Shown here: in pieces, positions 47,369 through 58,701 of the stretch
How positions within the stretch are numbered: the first letter of the stretch is position 1
How the letters are laid out: each line of letters starts with the position of its first letter
Assembly: GCA_020410785.1 (NCBI GenBank)
Contig: CP084573.1
Coordinates: forward strand, 868,001 to 932,000
Direction: 5' to 3'
Length of the DNA: 64,000 bases
Source of the DNA: Rickettsia endosymbiont of Culicoides impunctatus
Lineage (GTDB): Bacteria; Pseudomonadota; Alphaproteobacteria; Rickettsiales; Rickettsiaceae
The notes under the pieces: model-generated
The model's input: the letters and a program-made list of their open reading frames with translations, nothing else
The model's database searches: none
Told to the model about the DNA's origin: nothing
Translations under genes and position numbers: made by a program

Positions 47369-49594
47369 GTGTTATACTACATCAACAGGATTCTTACTAA
47401 TAATAGAGTGCGGTCTGCTCTATTAATGTTGGTAGGCTGCTTTACTACTTTATTACTAGTAACTTATAATCCAGACGATCCTTCCTTTAATTCTGTGACA
47501 GCCAAATATCCAAGCAATTTATTAGGTTATTTTGGTTGTTATTTGGCGGATATTTTTTACCAATTTTTTGGTATAGCATCGTTTATTTTACCCATTTGTT
47601 GTTTTTTTTGGTCTTTGAGTGTGTGGCGTTTAGAGAAAAAATGGGTTACCATCCGGATAATGGTGATGCTGCTTTCAATTATATCATTATCGATAGTCTG
47701 CACTAAGATAAAAATTGATTATTTACCGGCTGGTGCCGGCGGAACAGTCGGTACTATTATTTACCCACTAGTCAAACAATTAGATGCTAGAGCCGATTAT
47801 GCTTTAATTATTGTCACGTTTATTTTATTATTTTTACTGGCAGAGATAAAATTTTCAGCTTTTTGGAATGCTATAATTAAATTACTCAAACTAGTACCTT
47901 ATAAAAAAATTATATTCTTACCTACAATATCAACAAATAGCAACTCAACTAAACCAGTTTTGATAAAAAGGGCTCCTTTTATTAATCAAGAAGAAGCTTC
48001 ATATGCTGACAAAATGGATGTATCCTCAGGGAAAAATAATGATCCACAATCTCATTATTTAAAGAAACAATCTGCATCAAGAAAAGAAAATGACCAATTA
48101 CCAGACTTACCACCTATCGAATTATTAAAGCAAGCTGATAGCCAAAATATAAAAGTGGAAACTTTATCAGAATTACAACATAATGCCCAAATATTGCTGA
48201 CTGTTCTTAATGATTTTGGTGTTAAAGGTCAGGTCATTAATATTAATCAAGGTCCGGTTGTCACCTTATATGAATTTGAACCAGCTGCCGGTACTAAATC
48301 TTCTAGGATTATAGGTTTATCAGACGATATTGCCAGATCATTATCTGCAATATCAACTAGAATAGCTGTAATACCGGGTAGAAACGTTTTAGGTATTGAA
48401 TTACCAAATAAACAACGAGCTTTCTTTTGTCTAAGAGAATTAATTGAAACACCAGAATATCAAGATAATAGCATTATGCTACCATTGATTTTAGGTAAAG
48501 ATTTAGCTGGCAAGCCTTTTGTTGCAGACTTAGCAAAAATGCCCCATTTATTAGTTGCAGGTACGACTGGTTCAGGTAAATCAGTGGCAATTAATGCGAT
48601 GATAATTTCCCTACTTTACCGTTATACCCCAGAAGAATGTCGGTTAATAATGATCGATCCTAAAATGCTTGAATTATCAACCTATGATGGCATACCACAT
48701 CTCCTAACCCCAGTGGTTACCGAACCAAACAAAGCGGTAGTAGCCCTTAAATGGGCAGTAAAAGAGATGGAAAATCGTTATAGAGCAATGTCAACTATTG
48801 GGGTAAGAAATATAGCTGGTTATAATGCTAAAATTTTGGAAGCTGCATCAAGCGGTAAAATATTAGAGCGTTCTATCCAAACAGGATTTGATTCAGAAAC
48901 CGGCAAGCCTATTTATGAAACAATTGAAATGAATATGGAGAAATTACCGTTCATTGTAGTAATTGTTGATGAAATGGCTGATTTAATGCTGGTAGCTGGC
49001 AAGGATATCGAATTATCGATACAACGTCTTGCTCAAATGGCAAGAGCTGCAGGTATTCATATTATCATGGCAACTCAGAGACCTTCTGTTGATGTTATTA
49101 CTGGGGTAATTAAAGCTAATTTTCCAAGTCGTATCAGTTTTAAAGTAACTTCTAAGATTGATAGTAGAACTATTCTTGGTGAACAAGGCTCTGAGCAGTT
49201 ACTCGGTATGGGAGACATGCTTTATATGGGTAATTCGTCAAAGATTACCAGGGTTCATGGTCCATTTGTTGATGATAAAGAGGTAGAGAAAGTAACCGAA
49301 TATTTAAGAGCAACAGGAACTCCTGAATATCTTTCAGCAGTGACTCAACAATTAGATGATGATGAAGTAAATGTCGAAAGTTCTGGAGATGATTCAACTA
49401 ATGACGAAACTCTATATAAAAGAGCGGTACAAATAGTACAATTAGAACGAAAAGTATCAATTAGCTATATACAAAGATGTTTACGAATTGGTTATAATCG
49501 AGCTGCTACTCTTGTGGAGAAAATGGAACAAAATGGTGTAATATCCCCTCCTAACCACAGTGGTAAAAGAGAAATATTATTGCCAGAAAGTTAG
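47369..49594 (+). CDS. ftsK: DNA translocase FtsK
   Basis: A 741-residue septum-anchored motor that pumps DNA and activates XerCD. Four hydrophobic helices occupy about residues 15-170. A short linker leads to the motor domain: Walker [15 protein letters not shown], Walker [19 protein letters not shown], and the [12 protein letters not shown] segment. The C-terminal gamma winged helix ([20 protein letters not shown]) recognises KOPS. The start is uncertain: GTG at 47369 gives the length shown, with other non-ATG codons downstream. XerC is also in the window. The stop codon overlaps a terminator-like repeat. Confidence 0.93.
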   Translation: MLYYINRILTNNRVRSALLMLVGCFTTLLLVTYNPDDPSFNSVTAKYPSNLLGYFGCYLADIFYQFFGIASFILPICCFFWSLSVWRLEKKWVTIRIMVMLLSIISLSIVCTKIKIDYLPAGAGGTVGTIIYPLVKQLDARADYALIIVTFILLFLLAEIKFSAFWNAIIKLLKLVPYKKIIFLPTISTNSNSTKPVLIKRAPFINQEEASYADKMDVSSGKNNDPQSHYLKKQSASRKENDQLPDLPPIELLKQADSQNIKVETLSELQHNAQILLTVLNDFGVKGQVININQGPVVTLYEFEPAAGTKSSRIIGLSDDIARSLSAISTRIAVIPGRNVLGIELPNKQRAFFCLRELIETPEYQDNSIMLPLILGKDLAGKPFVADLAKMPHLLVAGTTGSGKSVAINAMIISLLYRYTPEECRLIMIDPKMLELSTYDGIPHLLTPVVTEPNKAVVALKWAVKEMENRYRAMSTIGVRNIAGYNAKILEAASSGKILERSIQTGFDSETGKPIYETIEMNMEKLPFIVVIVDEMADLMLVAGKDIELSIQRLAQMARAAGIHIIMATQRPSVDVITGVIKANFPSRISFKVTSKIDSRTILGEQGSEQLLGMGDMLYMGNSSKITRVHGPFVDDKEVEKVTEYLRATGTPEYLSAVTQQLDDDEVNVESSGDDSTNDETLYKRAVQIVQLERKVSISYIQRCLRIGYNRAATLVEKMEQNGVISPPNHSGKREILLPES

Positions 49595-49788
49595 TGAGTG
49601 TTCACGGTTTTTTTGCTATTTTCTTATGATAATAAAAAATCTGCTCGCCAAACGTCTATTAGCGAGGAGCTGCTTTGCAGCGACGCGGCAATCCAAAAAA
49701 CTAACCAAAAATAGATTGCTTCGTCGCTACTAAAGTAGCTCCTCGCAATGACGTTTTATACTTTAACTTTTTTTTTGTGAAAGCTCAC
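49594..49788 (+). repeat. Composite repeat with terminator-like end after ftsK
   Basis: The left end GTGAGTGTTCACGG plus a T-run begins at the last base of the ftsK stop codon. A CTATTTTCTTATGATAATAA spacer leads to a CATTGCGAGG-type core, and the right end GTGAAAGCTCAC is the inverse of the left end. The same order recurs after ubiA and lpdA. The 4-bp stem (GTGA/TCAC) before the T-run is weak, so terminator activity is uncertain. Confidence 0.75.
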
Positions 49789-49790
49789 CA

Positions 49791-51119
49791 TTATATTTCC
49801 CTGATTTGTTTAAATACTAACTTTTTTTCTCTAAATATGTTTATTTTATGAAAAAAATTCGCTATAGATCGTGGCTTTGACATATCGCGTTTGTAGCTTT
49901 GTTTAGTCATTGATCCATAATTAGAAATTAAAGATGGTATAACTTCATAGTAATATACTTTATATAATCCTTTCATTGTTTCCATAGTTGTTAAATATCC
50001 CCATTTCATAACCTGTTGAGGTACTCTGGCTAGAGCTTCGATACAGGCAATTGTTTCTTCGACTTCAGGGTTACTATTTTTATAAACATCTGCGACTGGT
50101 GCTAAATTAAATTTCATATCTTCAATCATAGCTCTAATCATTAGCCCCATATATTGTTCTTTTGCGAATCTATTAATAAAGAGTAGTTTTCTTCTATTAA
50201 CGGAAAATAAAAATTTCTGTCTATAGATCAATGCAAATAATCTTACCCAATAAACCCTTATGCCATGAACCTTGTTCTTATTATAAAATTCTACCTTCTC
50301 TTCATAATTAATCATTTGCCTCATCCCCATCGAGAGAAGATTAGCTAATAATTTATTACAATTAGTAATATCATCCTTCCTCGCCTGTTTTACATGAGGC
50401 GTTGCTTTTGTTCCAGAGAAATTTGCTGAATGACGACTTATTTGACGACCACTCGCATCTCTTTTAATATCGGCAAAATGCCCAAGCTCTTGTCCAGCTA
50501 TAACTTGTAATCTAGCAACCGCTGCCCATCCATCACCATAAGTTGGATGAGTTTTATCATTTTCAGCAAATGGATTGCCACCGCAAGATACAAAGACTGC
50601 AACATTCTTACCGTCAGTACTTTGCATACCACTATTGGAACCAGAACGCTGCCAATCAACTATATCCATCATATCGCCAATATTATGGGAGTAAGTAATA
50701 AATACTTGAACCTGATCATGCAGTAACCACCTAATAACTATAGGATGAGCTGACTGAACAAAAATCCTTGTTAATCTTTCAGTAACTAATGGGTTAACTG
50801 GCTGCAATTTTTGAATTTGTTTTTTCAAATCTGTATAAATCGATGCCAATTTTTTATCGGATATAGAAGATTTATATAAAGACCTAAATAACTGATTAGT
50901 TTGTTCAATTAAATTTGGTTCTGTTATTTCCTCTTTACTTACCATCAAACTAATATTGAATTTTGGATCAGAGAACCTTGCAAAATTGCAGCTATTATCG
51001 GTATCTATTCTAAGTTTACCCGATTTGATTAATTGCTGAGCTAATTGTTCATATTCTATCTGCATATCTTCAGGATAGATAGCAGGAACCTTATCAAGTA
51101 TATGATAAATTGAACTCAT
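49791..51119 (-). CDS. Rickettsiales-type protein of unknown function (DUF2748-like)
   Basis: A 442-residue protein resembling, from memory, the Rickettsia DUF2748 family. No signal peptide or membrane helix is obvious. At residues 210-214 it has QELGH within IAGQELGHFADIKRD, which looks like the zinc-metalloprotease HExxH motif with the first His replaced by Gln; the downstream segment FNLAPVADVYKNSN lacks a clear third ligand. The C terminus is basic. It lies downstream of a palindromic element that separates it from lipB. Function not inferred. Confidence 0.6.
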   Translation of the reverse strand: MSSIYHILDKVPAIYPEDMQIEYEQLAQQLIKSGKLRIDTDNSCNFARFSDPKFNISLMVSKEEITEPNLIEQTNQLFRSLYKSSISDKKLASIYTDLKKQIQKLQPVNPLVTERLTRIFVQSAHPIVIRWLLHDQVQVFITYSHNIGDMMDIVDWQRSGSNSGMQSTDGKNVAVFVSCGGNPFAENDKTHPTYGDGWAAVARLQVIAGQELGHFADIKRDASGRQISRHSANFSGTKATPHVKQARKDDITNCNKLLANLLSMGMRQMINYEEKVEFYNKNKVHGIRVYWVRLFALIYRQKFLFSVNRRKLLFINRFAKEQYMGLMIRAMIEDMKFNLAPVADVYKNSNPEVEETIACIEALARVPQQVMKWGYLTTMETMKGLYKVYYYEVIPSLISNYGSMTKQSYKRDMSKPRSIANFFHKINIFREKKLVFKQIREI

Positions 51120-51140
51120 AATAGTACCAAATATATTACT

Positions 51141-51303
51141 ATATAGCTAACACGGAAAGGTTTTAACCACAGTGTCATTGCGAGGAGACGCTAAAAGCGG
51201 CGACGCGGCAATCCAGAAAAGTGAATAGAAATGGATTGCTTCGTCGACCTTAGGTCTCCTCGCAATGACGATGTATGGATAAATCTTAATCGGGTTAGCC
51301 ATA
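51141..51303. repeat. Palindromic element between DUF2748-like gene and lipB
   Basis: The edges are ATATAGCTAACACGG and AATCGGGTTAGCCATA. The core has GTGTCATTGCGAGGAG and CTCCTCGCAATGACG with GCGGCAATCC and GGATTGCTTCGTCG. The right edge supplies the stop codon (TAA) of lipB, which reads TAT-GGC-TAA-CCC on the minus strand. Confidence 0.85.
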
Positions 51304-51924
51304 AAAAATCTCAAAAAATTTATCCTTAATAACTTCATCAAATTGCTTTAACGTTATATCAACACCAAGTTTCTTTAACGAGGTTACCGGCACATCCCTT
51401 AACCCACAAGCAATAATTCCGGAGAACATATCAAGATTTGTTGAAATATTTACAGCAATACCATGATATGCAATCCATTTTCTAACCCTAACGCCTATTG
51501 AGGCAATCTTTGCCGGTACACCGTTTTCTTTTACCCATATTCCTACCATACCATTAATAGTAAAAGCTTTGATCCCAAAATATAACAGGCTATTTATAAT
51601 CCATTCCTCCAATAATTTAATATATAGCTTTAAATCTTTTTGCCCCCATTCTGATGCTAAATCAACAATAGGATATATAACTCTTTGTCCGCTACCATGG
51701 TAGGTAAATTTTCCTCCCCTATTAGTATAAATTACTGGTATATCTCCAGGGTCTAGCAATTCATTTGCCTTAAAACTAGTACCTGCGGTATAGATATCCT
51801 TATACTCAACTAAATAAACAACCTCTTTCGAGGATTTATTGATTAAACTGGCAACCTTATCTTCCATTAATTTTACCGTATCTTCATATTCTGAAAGACC
51901 TGATAAGGTAACAAATTGCACCAT
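51295..51924 (-). CDS. lipB: Octanoyltransferase LipB
   Basis: A 209-residue enzyme moving octanoyl groups from acyl carrier protein to lipoate-dependent proteins. The motif [18 protein letters not shown] with catalytic Lys-adjacent region and the later [21 protein letters not shown] segment (catalytic Lys) match LipB; the catalytic Cys is in [15 protein letters not shown]. It supplies lipoate to complexes such as pyruvate dehydrogenase, whose E3 subunit (lpdA) is at the window edge. The stop codon is inside a palindromic repeat edge. Confidence 0.93.
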   Translation of the reverse strand: MVQFVTLSGLSEYEDTVKLMEDKVASLINKSSKEVVYLVEYKDIYTAGTSFKANELLDPGDIPVIYTNRGGKFTYHGSGQRVIYPIVDLASEWGQKDLKLYIKLLEEWIINSLLYFGIKAFTINGMVGIWVKENGVPAKIASIGVRVRKWIAYHGIAVNISTNLDMFSGIIACGLRDVPVTSLKKLGVDITLKQFDEVIKDKFFEIFYG

Positions 51925-52074
51925 AATTAGTAAGATATTTTATATTTAAGGAATATTATAATACACAAATAGGCTACCACTAAGAACTAAAATAGATAAA
52001 ATGAAATAATAATGCAGAAGTAGAGTTGTGCAAGAGGTCTATTCAATTCTTAAGAGCAAAACAGTGTCTTAGAC

Positions 52075-52989
52075 TCAAGATATCATAGTTTTGGCAGCTT
52101 TTATGCCAGAATTTTTAGCATCTTTTGAATCGGAAGTTTCGCTATGAAAAACTATTTTACTGCCATCAAAATTGGCAAGCATAAACTCTGTATGAATAAC
52201 CTTATCACGTATACTCAAATCATTTGAGTATACATATGTTGAATAAGCAGCTATAGGGGTTTTACAATCTGCATCTAAATATTCTAAAAATGCTCTTCCC
52301 GCCTTCATTAGTTCCCATGTTTCAAGATGGTTAATTTTATTACATATCTCCTGCATTTTGTTATCATTTTTTCTTATCTCTACCGCTATAACTCCCTGCC
52401 CTACAGATGGCAACATCTCTTTTATATCTATTAAGTGGCAATATTTTTCATCAAATAGCCCCAATCTTTTCAAACCACTATAAGCGAGAATGGTCGCATC
52501 AACATCACCTTGCATTAATTTTTTTATTCTTGAATCAACATTTCCTCTAAAAGTAACAATTTGTAAATCAGGTCTTTTTCTTTGTATTAGGATTTTTCTA
52601 CGTACTGAGGATGTACCAACTATGCTGGCAAAAGGCAATTCTTCTATTGATTTATAGTTCAAGCAGACAAATACATCTCGTGCATCTTCTCTCTCAAGTA
52701 CAGCACATATCATCAATTCTGACGGTAATTTACAAGGTACATCTTTAAAGGAATGTACAGCTAAATCAATTTCTTCATTTATAAGAACAGCTTCTATTTC
52801 TTTTAAGAATAAAGCCTTCCCACCTACATCATACAAATTTTTATCCTTAATCAAATCGCCAGATGTAACTATTGGGACTATTTCATAATTTATCTGTGGA
52901 TAATGAATTTTAATTTGGTCAATTACTAAACCTGTCTGAATCAAAGCCAGAGTACTTCTTCTTGTACCTATTTTTATTACCTTCTTCAT
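52075..52989 (-). CDS. hemC: Porphobilinogen deaminase (hydroxymethylbilane synthase)
   Basis: A 304-residue heme-biosynthesis enzyme joining four porphobilinogens. It opens [20 protein letters not shown]. The Arg-rich active-site region includes GTSSVRRKI and [12 protein letters not shown]. The cofactor-attachment Cys is in [12 protein letters not shown] near residue 240. The gene is 13 bp downstream of valS on the same strand, so they may share a transcript. Confidence 0.95.
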   Translation of the reverse strand: MKKVIKIGTRRSTLALIQTGLVIDQIKIHYPQINYEIVPIVTSGDLIKDKNLYDVGGKALFLKEIEAVLINEEIDLAVHSFKDVPCKLPSELMICAVLEREDARDVFVCLNYKSIEELPFASIVGTSSVRRKILIQRKRPDLQIVTFRGNVDSRIKKLMQGDVDATILAYSGLKRLGLFDEKYCHLIDIKEMLPSVGQGVIAVEIRKNDNKMQEICNKINHLETWELMKAGRAFLEYLDADCKTPIAAYSTYVYSNDLSIRDKVIHTEFMLANFDGSKIVFHSETSDSKDAKNSGIKAAKTMIS

Positions 52990-53002
52990 CGATGATTTAT
53001 TG

Positions 53003-55489
53003 TCAGTATATTATATTAACTACAACTTCATCATTCTTTAAAACTTGATTTGTTGATGAAAATTCCTCAACAAATTCTATTTTATGAGAAGATGTAACAT
53101 TTTTAAGGTCTATCGTTAAGTCATTAGGAAGTTTTTCTCCTATAATTTCTAGTACCTTAATATCAGCTTTAACTGACAAATTCTTTTCTGCTTTAGCTTT
53201 TCTAACCAAATCTAGTACTTTAATAAGCCTATCAGGCTGAATTTGATCTACCGGGAAAGAGAAATTTTTGATTTGAGACCAATTACCTCGACTATGGATA
53301 GATTTTGTACTATATAATATTTGCCAGATTTCTTCTGTTATATGCGGTAAGAAAGGAGCTAATAATTTGAGTAAAATTTTTATCGAATAATATAAAGTGA
53401 TTATAGCACTATACTGCCCTCTATTGTCTGAGCCATCCATGTTATAAGCTCGGGTCTTAGTGATTTCAAGATAATTATCACAAAATACTGACCAAAAAAA
53501 CTTTTCTATTAACTCCATAGCATCGGTATATTCATAATTGTGCATATCTGATTCAACTTTATCTACTAACTCAACTAGTTCTACTATTAACCATTGGTCA
53601 AACTTGTGACAAATTTTGCTTTCTATATCAGGAATTTGGACATTTTTATCTAATGTATCTAATTTGTCAAAATGAATAGCCGCAAATTTGCAAGCATTCC
53701 ATAATTTATTAACAAGTCTCTTCCCATTTTTCATTACCTCTTCAGAGTAAACAGTATCCGCTCCAAGCCTAGATTTAGAAGTCCAATAACGCATTACATC
53801 AGCCCCATATTGCTCAAGTAATTTTTGTGGTACAATAATATTCCCTTTAGATTTTGACATTTTGCTACGATCGAATGCAAGGCACCACCCACTAATCATA
53901 ATGTTTTTCCAAGGTAGGGTATTTTCATGCAATTGGGCTTTAAGTATTGTGTAAAAAGCCCATGTTCTAATAATTTCATGAGCTTGCGGACGCAAATCAG
54001 CTGGAAATAATTTGTGGTGACGCTCAGCATCTACGTTAAACTTTTCAGATATACCGTGACTACTTAATTGCGGTGAGATTGCACTAGTAGCCCAAGTATC
54101 CATAACATCATAATCTGGCTCTACCTCTTCTCGCGAATAGCCAATTGGTAAATCTTTGGTTGGGTCTACTGGCAGTTGTGTTATATCTGGAAATATAGCT
54201 TTGCCTACTTCTCCAACTCGTTTAGAATACCAAACAGGGAATGGCACGCCAAAATAGCGTTGACGACTTATACACCAATCCCATGATAGACCATTTATCC
54301 AGTTCTCAAGCCTAATTTTCATATTTTGGGGGTGCCAGTTAATTTCATTCGCTCGTTGCATTAAAATATCTTTATGTTTTATCGTGTGAACAAACCATTG
54401 CGGTATGGTAAGTATCTCTAGTGGAGCCCCTGACCGTTCAGCACATTTTACTGTTTGAGTAATTTCTACTTGTTTAACTAATAAATTTTTCTCTTTTAAG
54501 ATTTCTATAATTTTACTTCTAGCATCTTTTATTTTTAAGCCATTTATCTGATTATAAGAAGATGAATTTGATAATTCGTCTGATAAATCTATGATACCTT
54601 TTTTATCTATAATAATTTTTATAGGTAAATTATGAACTCTCCACCAAGTTATGTCGGTTACGTCACCAAAAGTACAGCACATAACAAGCCCGGTTCCTTT
54701 ATCTATTTGAACTAAATCATCTGCTAAAATAGGTACTTTAACATCAAATAGCGGTGTTATGGCAAATTGACCTTGCAAATGTTTGTATCTATCATCATTT
54801 GGGTTATAAAATACCGCAACGCAAGCTGGTAACAATTCTGGTCTAGTAGTAGCAATAATAATCCTCTCACCCTTACTGGTCTGGAAAATTATATCATTCA
54901 TCATTGAAGTTTTTTCTTGGTCTTCGATATCAGCTTGTGCTAAAGCCGTTTGATCAACTGGATCCCACAATATTGGTTGATTATTGCGGTAAACTTCCCC
55001 TTTATTGACTAAGTCTAAAAATGACATTTGTGATATTTTTTGTGATAATGGATTAATTGTCTGATATTCCAAATTCCAATCAACCGATAAAGCCATTTGA
55101 TTAAATAATGAGCGAAATTTTTCTTCTTCAGAAATAACAACTTCTTTACATATTTCAATAAATTGCTCTCTTGCCATATTTGTTGCTTTTATCTGCCTTT
55201 GTTTTTCAACTAAACGTTCGGTAGGTAAACCATTATCATCAAAACCGATTGGATAAAAAATATTTTTACCTAACATCCGTTTGAAACGAACTATAAAATC
55301 AGCCTGGGTATAACTATAAACATGTCCTATATGCAGTTGCCCTGAGACTGTTGGTGGTGGAGTATCTACTACAAAACTATTTTCCCTTGTTTCATTTTTA
55401 TCCCAAAGATAAATTTTTTGTTCTTGCCAAAATTTTTGCCATTTTCTTTCGCTTTCACTAAAGCTATAATCTTTTGGAAATTCTGTCAT
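53003..55489 (-). CDS. valS: Valyl-tRNA synthetase, archaeal-like type
   Basis: An 828-residue class I synthetase. HIGH motif: [19 protein letters not shown] (near residue 47), the TVSGxLHIGHxxSYTQ form typical of archaeal-type ValRS, in contrast to the bacterial NVTGSLHMGHA. KMSKS motif: [15 protein letters not shown] (near residue 520). An editing domain lies in between. The C terminus lacks the long coiled coil of bacterial enzymes. Rickettsia ValRS has been discussed as a gene from archaea, which fits what is seen here. It overlaps nothing; hemC follows. Confidence 0.93.
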   Translation of the reverse strand: MTEFPKDYSFSESERKWQKFWQEQKIYLWDKNETRENSFVVDTPPPTVSGQLHIGHVYSYTQADFIVRFKRMLGKNIFYPIGFDDNGLPTERLVEKQRQIKATNMAREQFIEICKEVVISEEEKFRSLFNQMALSVDWNLEYQTINPLSQKISQMSFLDLVNKGEVYRNNQPILWDPVDQTALAQADIEDQEKTSMMNDIIFQTSKGERIIIATTRPELLPACVAVFYNPNDDRYKHLQGQFAITPLFDVKVPILADDLVQIDKGTGLVMCCTFGDVTDITWWRVHNLPIKIIIDKKGIIDLSDELSNSSSYNQINGLKIKDARSKIIEILKEKNLLVKQVEITQTVKCAERSGAPLEILTIPQWFVHTIKHKDILMQRANEINWHPQNMKIRLENWINGLSWDWCISRQRYFGVPFPVWYSKRVGEVGKAIFPDITQLPVDPTKDLPIGYSREEVEPDYDVMDTWATSAISPQLSSHGISEKFNVDAERHHKLFPADLRPQAHEIIRTWAFYTILKAQLHENTLPWKNIMISGWCLAFDRSKMSKSKGNIIVPQKLLEQYGADVMRYWTSKSRLGADTVYSEEVMKNGKRLVNKLWNACKFAAIHFDKLDTLDKNVQIPDIESKICHKFDQWLIVELVELVDKVESDMHNYEYTDAMELIEKFFWSVFCDNYLEITKTRAYNMDGSDNRGQYSAIITLYYSIKILLKLLAPFLPHITEEIWQILYSTKSIHSRGNWSQIKNFSFPVDQIQPDRLIKVLDLVRKAKAEKNLSVKADIKVLEIIGEKLPNDLTIDLKNVTSSHKIEFVEEFSSTNQVLKNDEVVVNIIY

Positions 55490-55540
55490 AATAAGACTAT
55501 TATAATTAAATTAAACCAAGATATATCATAATTAATAGTA

Positions 55541-56392
55541 ATGCCAAATAAAATTTTCCTAAGTTTCAGTTTAATGAGGTTGCAAAATCCTACTGGCTAT
55601 CTGTTAGTATTCTTCTCAGCATGCTTTGGGGTACTTCTTACCAATATTACAATATATAATTTAGTAAAATTATTACTATTATTCTTTATCGGAAGTGTCG
55701 TTACCAGAGGAGCTGGTAGCGTTCTTAACGATATTTTTGACAAAGATTTTGATAAATATGTGTTACGAACAAAAAATAGACCTTTGGCTAATGGCTCATT
55801 GAAAGTAAGTGACGCGATGATTTTGTTAATTATATTATCAATTATTTCCTTAGCCATTTTATTATCATTAAATAAAACAGCCATTTACTTAGGGTTTTTC
55901 TCCTGCATCATGATCATTTTATATCCACTAATGAAGAGAATTACTTTTTTCCCACAAATATTTCTAGGGCTAACATTTAATGGAGTCTTGATTGGTAATA
56001 GTGCAGTAATTGATAAAATATCACTAGAAGCTGTTATTATGTATATTGCCTGCTGTTTTTGGACTATTGGTTATGACATTATTTATGGCTTTATGGACAT
56101 AGAGTACGATAAAAAGATTAATCTCAAATCAATGCCATTATTTTTAGAAAAGAAAAACTATAAACTGCATCTATATGTTTATTATACCATTTTCATAATA
56201 TTATTCATAATTGCTAAAATTATAGCAGCTCATCACCTTAACTATATAGCTATCCTTTGTGCTTATATGATGCTGATTTGGCAGGTAATAACATTAGAAA
56301 TTTCAGACCCACAAAACTGTCTTACTAGATTTAAAAATAACAATTATGTCGGTTTGATTTTGCTCTTAGGTTCGTTAGACTTAACTATGTGA
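55541..56392 (+). CDS. ubiA: 4-hydroxybenzoate polyprenyltransferase (UbiA family)
   Basis: A 283-residue membrane prenyltransferase of ubiquinone synthesis, attaching the isoprenoid tail to 4-hydroxybenzoate. It has about eight helices. The first Asp-rich motif is GSVLNDIFDKDFDKYVLRTK (about residues 63-82), the second is GYDIIYGFMDIEYDKKINLK (about 180-199). It is divergent from valS, with 51 bp between starts. The TGA stop is part of a repeated GTGAGTGTTCACGG unit, so the C terminus could be recently altered. Confidence 0.9.
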   Translation: MPNKIFLSFSLMRLQNPTGYLLVFFSACFGVLLTNITIYNLVKLLLLFFIGSVVTRGAGSVLNDIFDKDFDKYVLRTKNRPLANGSLKVSDAMILLIILSIISLAILLSLNKTAIYLGFFSCIMIILYPLMKRITFFPQIFLGLTFNGVLIGNSAVIDKISLEAVIMYIACCFWTIGYDIIYGFMDIEYDKKINLKSMPLFLEKKNYKLHLYVYYTIFIILFIIAKIIAAHHLNYIAILCAYMMLIWQVITLEISDPQNCLTRFKNNNYVGLILLLGSLDLTM

Positions 56393-56526
56393 GTGTTCAC
56401 GGTTTTTTCTTATGATGAATAAAAAATCTGATCGCCAAGCGTCATTGCGAGACCACGTAGTGGTCGTGGCAATCTATTATTCTTGGATTGCTTCGTCATC
56501 TTACGCCTCCTCGCTAATAGACAGCA
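56390..56526 (+). repeat. Composite repeat with terminator-like end after ubiA
   Basis: TGAGTGTTCACGG plus a T-run begins within the ubiA stop codon, then CTTATGATGAATAAAAAATC and a CGTCATTGCGAGACC core, with GGATTGCTTCGTC and CGCTAATAGAC to the right. The arrangement matches the repeat after ftsK. Confidence 0.75.
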
Positions 56527-56564
56527 CGATGGATGCTTATTTGGCACTAATTCAGGTTAATTGA

Positions 56565-57290
56565 CTATACCAGCACCAATCCACCATTAACATGGATAGT
56601 TTGACCAGTGATATAAGAAGCTTTGTCACTTGCTAAAAAAGCTACTACATTTGCAACATCTTCGGGGTTTCCCAAAGTTTTCAGAGGAATTTTTTGCATT
56701 ATAGCTTCTTTTTGAGTTTCATTTAATTTATCGGTCATATTTGATTTAATAAAACCAGGAGCAACTGCATTAACTGTGATCCATCTACTTGCCACCTCAA
56801 GGGCTAGAGACTTTGTCATACCTATCATCCCAGCTTTAGAAGCACAATAATTTGCTTGCCCCGGATTACCAGAAACTGCCACCACAGATGCTATATTAAT
56901 TATTCTACCATAACGAGTTTTCATCATTTTTTTTATCGCTTCACGATTTAGAATAAAACTAGCTTTTAAGTTTATATTTATAACTTGCTCAAATATCTCA
57001 TCGGACATTCTTATTGCTAGCATATCGTTGGTGATTCCAGCATTACAAACTAAAATATCTATTTGTTCAAGATTAGCTACCAAGTTATTACATTCCTCAC
57101 TATTGGCTAAATTGCATGGTGCTATCGTATAATTATTTTTTAAATTATTACCCAATTCTTGTAGTTTTTCTTGGTTACTACCACTAATTATTACATGGCT
57201 ACCAAGAGAGTGCAATAGCTTGGCAATGCTACCACCAATTGCTCCAGATGCTCCAGTAATTAGAGATTTTTTATCAGTCAAGTTTATCAT
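56565..57290 (-). CDS. fabG: 3-oxoacyl-[acyl-carrier-protein] reductase
   Basis: A 241-residue short-chain dehydrogenase reducing 3-oxoacyl-ACP with NADPH in fatty acid elongation. The nucleotide-binding motif is TGASGAIGGSIAKLLHSLG, with the catalytic Ser in NIASVVAVSGNPG and Tyr-Lys in YCASKAGMIGMTK; the tail YITGQTIHVNGGLVLV fits FabG. No other fab or acp gene is adjacent; recA lies upstream after a small repeat. Confidence 0.93.
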   Translation of the reverse strand: MINLTDKKSLITGASGAIGGSIAKLLHSLGSHVIISGSNQEKLQELGNNLKNNYTIAPCNLANSEECNNLVANLEQIDILVCNAGITNDMLAIRMSDEIFEQVININLKASFILNREAIKKMMKTRYGRIINIASVVAVSGNPGQANYCASKAGMIGMTKSLALEVASRWITVNAVAPGFIKSNMTDKLNETQKEAIMQKIPLKTLGNPEDVANVVAFLASDKASYITGQTIHVNGGLVLV

Positions 57291-57315
57291 TTTAGCTCCA
57301 ATTTGTAGTTATTTT

Positions 57316-57385
57316 TTGTCATTCCAGCGTAGGCTGGAATAGGTATGACATCTAACTTTCTTGCTATTCCAGCCCACTAGGATAT
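57316..57385. repeat. GTCATTCCAGCGTAGGCTGG repeat fragment
   Basis: CATTCCAGCGTAGGCTGGAATAGG forms a hairpin, with a second CTATTCCAGCCC-type partner at 57363-57375. It belongs with the GTCATCCCTGCG family near 40903-41031. It fills the space between fabG and recA. Confidence 0.6.
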
Positions 57386-57395
57386 TAAATATTTG

Positions 57396-58436
57396 TTATT
57401 CATCCTCTTCCATAATTACCGTTTCACTATCAAAAGTAATATTAGTATTATTAGAAGATTTTTGACGAATTAGCTGTTCTATTTCATAGCAGATAGCAGG
57501 GTGTTCTTTTAGGTAATGTTTAACATTTTCTCTACCTTGTCCTATACGAATATCTTTATAGGAAAACCAAGAACCAGACTTTTCTACTATTTCCAATTTA
57601 ACACCAAGGTCTATTATCTCGCTTTCTTTAGAAATACCACTACCATACATTATATCAAATTCTGCAGTTTTGAATGGTGGTGAGACTTTGTTCTTAACAA
57701 CCTTGACCTTAGTTTGACTACCTACTACTTCATCTTTATCCTTGATTGATGAGATTCTTCTGATATATAGCCTTACTGAGGCATAAAATTTTAAAGCATT
57801 TCCACCTGTGGTAGTTTCTGGACTGCCAAACATGACGCCTATTTTCATTCTAATTTGATTAATGAAAATAATTACACAATTAGTTCTGGAAATTGATGCG
57901 GTGAGTTTCCTAAGTGCTTGGCTCATTAATCTAGCTTGTAATCCCATATGGGAGTCACCCATTTCTCCTTCAATCTCTGCTTTAGGTACAAGAGCAGCAA
58001 CACTATCTATAATGACCATATCAACAGCCCCAGAGCGTACTAGAGTATCGGTTATTTCAAGTGCCTGTTCTCCAGTATCTGGTTGAGAAATAATAAGCTC
58101 GTCAATATTTACTCCCAATTTTTTGGCATATGCTGGGTCTAAAGCATGTTCTGCGTCAATAAAAGCACAAGTGCCACCTTTCTTCTGTGCTTCAGCAATT
58201 ACATGTAAAGTTAAGGTAGTCTTTCCCGAACTCTCTGGTCCAAAAATTTCAATAATTCTTCCCTTAGGTAAACCGCCTATACCAAGTGCTATGTCAAGTC
58301 CTAGCGATCCTGTTGGTATTGCCTCAACGTCTACAGCCCGGCGTTGACCTAGTTTCATAACCGAACCTTTGCCGTAACTTTTTTCAATTTGGCTAAGTGC
58401 AGCAAGTAGTGCTCTTTCTTTGTCTATAACATTCAT
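57396..58436 (-). CDS. recA: Recombinase A
   Basis: A 346-residue strand-exchange protein. Walker [14 protein letters not shown] is near residue 66; [14 protein letters not shown] is the Walker B region; the loop [15 protein letters not shown] is typical. The C-terminal acidic tail (ETVIMEEDE) is short. It also supports SOS self-cleavage in other bacteria. No clear LexA-type operator (GTTC-N7-GTTC) was seen upstream. It is a separate unit between fabG and comM. Confidence 0.97.
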   Translation of the reverse strand: MNVIDKERALLAALSQIEKSYGKGSVMKLGQRRAVDVEAIPTGSLGLDIALGIGGLPKGRIIEIFGPESSGKTTLTLHVIAEAQKKGGTCAFIDAEHALDPAYAKKLGVNIDELIISQPDTGEQALEITDTLVRSGAVDMVIIDSVAALVPKAEIEGEMGDSHMGLQARLMSQALRKLTASISRTNCVIIFINQIRMKIGVMFGSPETTTGGNALKFYASVRLYIRRISSIKDKDEVVGSQTKVKVVKNKVSPPFKTAEFDIMYGSGISKESEIIDLGVKLEIVEKSGSWFSYKDIRIGQGRENVKHYLKEHPAICYEIEQLIRQKSSNNTNITFDSETVIMEEDE

Positions 58437-58578
58437 TTTTAGAATCTGCTAAATAAAATCTGGTTAAATTTATAAAGTAACATACGAGAGAAATCCAGTA
58501 AAATAATATCACGGCGATTTACAAACCACAACTAAAAATAGAAATATATTCATTCCTTATTCCTTGATATTTTCTTCT

Positions 58579-58690
58579 TATAGCTAACCCTTGCTGTCAT
58601 TGCGAGGAGACCATAAGGTCGACGAAGCAATTTCTGGTCACTTTTTTGGATTGCTTCGTCGACCTACGGTCTTCCTCGCAATGACCGTTG
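58579..58690. repeat. Palindromic element upstream of recA (3' side of comM)
   Basis: The left edge is TATAGCTAACCCTTGCTG. The core has CATTGCGAGGAGACC with GACGAAGCAATT and the inverted GGATTGCTTCGTCGACC with CTCGCAATGACC. It ends 11 bp before the comM stop codon. Confidence 0.8.
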
Positions 58691-58701
58691 CATTCCCCTT
58701 C

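Noticed and set aside
22995-58690. Possible CRISPR array from the many CATTGCGAGG repeats
   Set aside because: The copies are scattered, palindromic and in both orientations with no regular spacers, and no cas genes are present.
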